NCBI GenBank assembly: GCA_910586065.1
Contig: CAJUGI010000010.1
Coordinates: forward strand, 1 to 30,814
DNA length: 30,814 bases
From: an uncultured Christensenella sp.
Lineage (GTDB): Bacteria; Bacillota; Clostridia; Christensenellales; Borkfalkiaceae
Direction: 5' to 3'
Both the position numbers and the translations under genes were made by a program. Positions 29,829 to 30,814 of this stretch are shown one piece after another. The notes beneath the pieces were generated by a model. That model was not told the DNA's origin and did not search any database. It was given only the letters and a program-made list of their open reading frames with translations. Numbering within the stretch: position 1 is the stretch's first letter; each line of letters starts with the position of its first letter.

Positions 29829-30758
29829 TTATAAACTCGATAATGCTCTCATTACCAAATCAATATCCTTATTCTCCAATTCGTGAATAATATGTAAATA
29901 GGTTTTCTGAGTAGTCGTCATACTCGCATGTCCCAAACGCCGCGCAACGCTGGCAATTGTAACACCCGCGAATAAAAGCAATGACGCATGCGTATGTCTT
30001 AACCCGTGAATAGATATCACAGGTATTTGCGCTGCTTTGCATCTTCTAAAAAGTAAATCATTTACAGTCGAATTATACACGCTTTCACCTTCTTTAGCAA
30101 AAAGTGGCTCATTTTCAGGCTTATCTTTTATCAGCTCTGAAAACTGCACGATAGTCTGCCAATCAAGTTGAATCTTTCGCACTGACGATTTGTTTTTAGT
30201 AGGAAGAAAGCCACCATTACCTTTATAATCCCACGTTTTATCTACAGATAAACTTTGATGAGGGAAATCAAAATCCTTAGGCGTAATTGCCAACGCTTCC
30301 GAAAAACGCAATCCCGTTTTTGCAATTAAAAGTATAAGCCAATCAAAATTTATTTCAGACGTTAGATTAAGAGATTTTAAAAGCGAATGCAATTCAAATT
30401 GACTTAAATACTTGGGCTTTTTATCCCGCGGGGTTTTACCTTTAATAATTGTTTTTCTCGTGGGATCTCTCGCAATTAACCCTTCATCAACAGCATCAAG
30501 GATTGCCCCTTTTAACTGATGATGAAAATCCATAGTGGTCTGACGCTCGTGACGTCTGGCATAATCGTTCATAAGTTTTTGATAAGCAACTCTATCTAAA
30601 TCACAAAGCCGCAAGTCAGGTACTAATCTACGCAACCAATCAAGCGCAAGATAATACTTATCCATAGTTACTTTCCTTATAGCACCTTCCTTGTACACTC
30701 TAATCCAACGTGCAAAATAATCACAAAATAATTCTGTCTTTTCTTCTTTTTTTGTCAT
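29829..30758 (-). CDS. Tyrosine integrase of the tRNA-Leu element
   Basis: 309 residues, ATG 30758 behind a CGGAGGATTTTT site. The core-binding domain occupies ~10-105 and the catalytic domain ~115-305. All catalytic residues are present: R151 (TGLRFSEAL), a Lys in TKNKSSVRK (188/190), H251 and R254 (HGLRHTHAS), H277 (RRLGHASM) and the tyrosine Y287 (KTYLH). No arm-binding domain is evident at the N-terminus. It reads away from the right edge, where an intact tRNA-Leu and the other att junction are expected. It is the enzyme most likely to have integrated the element at the tRNA. Confidence 0.9.
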   Translation of the reverse strand: MTKKEEKTELFCDYFARWIRVYKEGAIRKVTMDKYYLALDWLRRLVPDLRLCDLDRVAYQKLMNDYARRHERQTTMDFHHQLKGAILDAVDEGLIARDPTRKTIIKGKTPRDKKPKYLSQFELHSLLKSLNLTSEINFDWLILLIAKTGLRFSEALAITPKDFDFPHQSLSVDKTWDYKGNGGFLPTKNKSSVRKIQLDWQTIVQFSELIKDKPENEPLFAKEGESVYNSTVNDLLFRRCKAAQIPVISIHGLRHTHASLLLFAGVTIASVARRLGHASMTTTQKTYLHIIHELENKDIDLVMRALSSL

Positions 30759-30814
30759 AAAAATCCTCCGTAAAAATCTTTTAATTTACGCTGATGAAGG
30801 GTGATAAGGTTGTC

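Larger units (their letters stand above)
8112..30814. mobile_element. Integrative element in tRNA-Leu, right end outside the window
   Basis: Bounded on the left by the tRNA-Leu 3' fragment and near the right edge by a tyrosine integrase. Between them are XRE regulators, a serine recombinase operon, Fic, a CoiA-like operon and PcfJ/PcfK-like, PAPS-reductase and methylase genes typical of clostridial ICE accessory modules. The inside looks more AT-rich than 4-8 kb. No relaxase, VirB4/VirD4 or FtsK-like gene is seen. The intact tRNA-Leu is predicted on the minus strand just right of 30814. Confidence 0.65.

Overview
Low-GC Bacillota DNA, most likely a clostridial (gut-type) chromosome. The evidence is AGGAGG-type ribosome binding sites, frequent TTG/GTG starts, a CCA-encoding tRNA cluster, and PcfJ/PcfK-like, DUF6508 and DUF7695-type genes that are familiar from Clostridia. 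I cannot name a species. All functional calls come from reading the sequence by eye; no search was run.

Layout. (1) 1-490: tRNA-Gln(TTG), tRNA-Lys(TTT) and tRNA-Lys(CTT), then a strong terminator. Tandem degenerate copies of the tRNA-Gln 3' end follow the first gene. (2) About 500-4000, minus strand: a decayed mobile/defence remnant. It holds a Rep-like SF3 helicase with no visible HUH nuclease, an XRE regulator, a P-loop kinase-like gene, a NACHT ATPase gene with an apparent internal deletion behind a small membrane protein, and a tyrosine integrase cut off after 38 codons at a 21-bp inverted repeat. (3) 4033-7778, minus strand: a compact operon with its own promoter and terminator: HNH nuclease, WYL regulator, two different CoiA-like nucleases and a small CxxC protein. 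It looks like a defence operon. (4) 8015-8111: terminator plus the 3' 61 nt of a tRNA-Leu(TAA) gene. This marks the left junction of a second element that runs to the right edge, where a tyrosine integrase lies (29829-30758). The intact tRNA-Leu is predicted just past the window.

Inside that element: a left cargo operon (8251-10546); a divergent XRE control region (11072-11205); a rightward recombination operon (11706-17102) with a catalytically dead serine-recombinase-like protein, an apparently intact large serine recombinase, two free-standing relatives of that recombinase's C-terminal domain and two ParB-like proteins; a Fic protein with an unusual active site; a leftward six-gene operon (18215-21883) ending in a third CoiA-like nuclease; a 600+ residue coiled-coil protein with a DUF2325-like C-terminus; then a rightward module with a long structured leader, a PcfK-MutS-domain fusion, PcfJ-like, a PAPS-reductase-family protein and an N6-methylase-like protein.

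The most promising undescribed system is the 11.1-17.1 kb recombination operon. Second are the HNH-WYL-CoiA-CoiA operon and the recurrence of CoiA-like nucleases on both sides of the element boundary. A cross-cutting signal is a QLxLF-type sliding-clamp-binding motif in four proteins of the element. No relaxase, coupling protein or type IV secretion gene is visible, so the element is either a mobilizable/degenerate one or a larger ICE whose transfer genes lie elsewhere.
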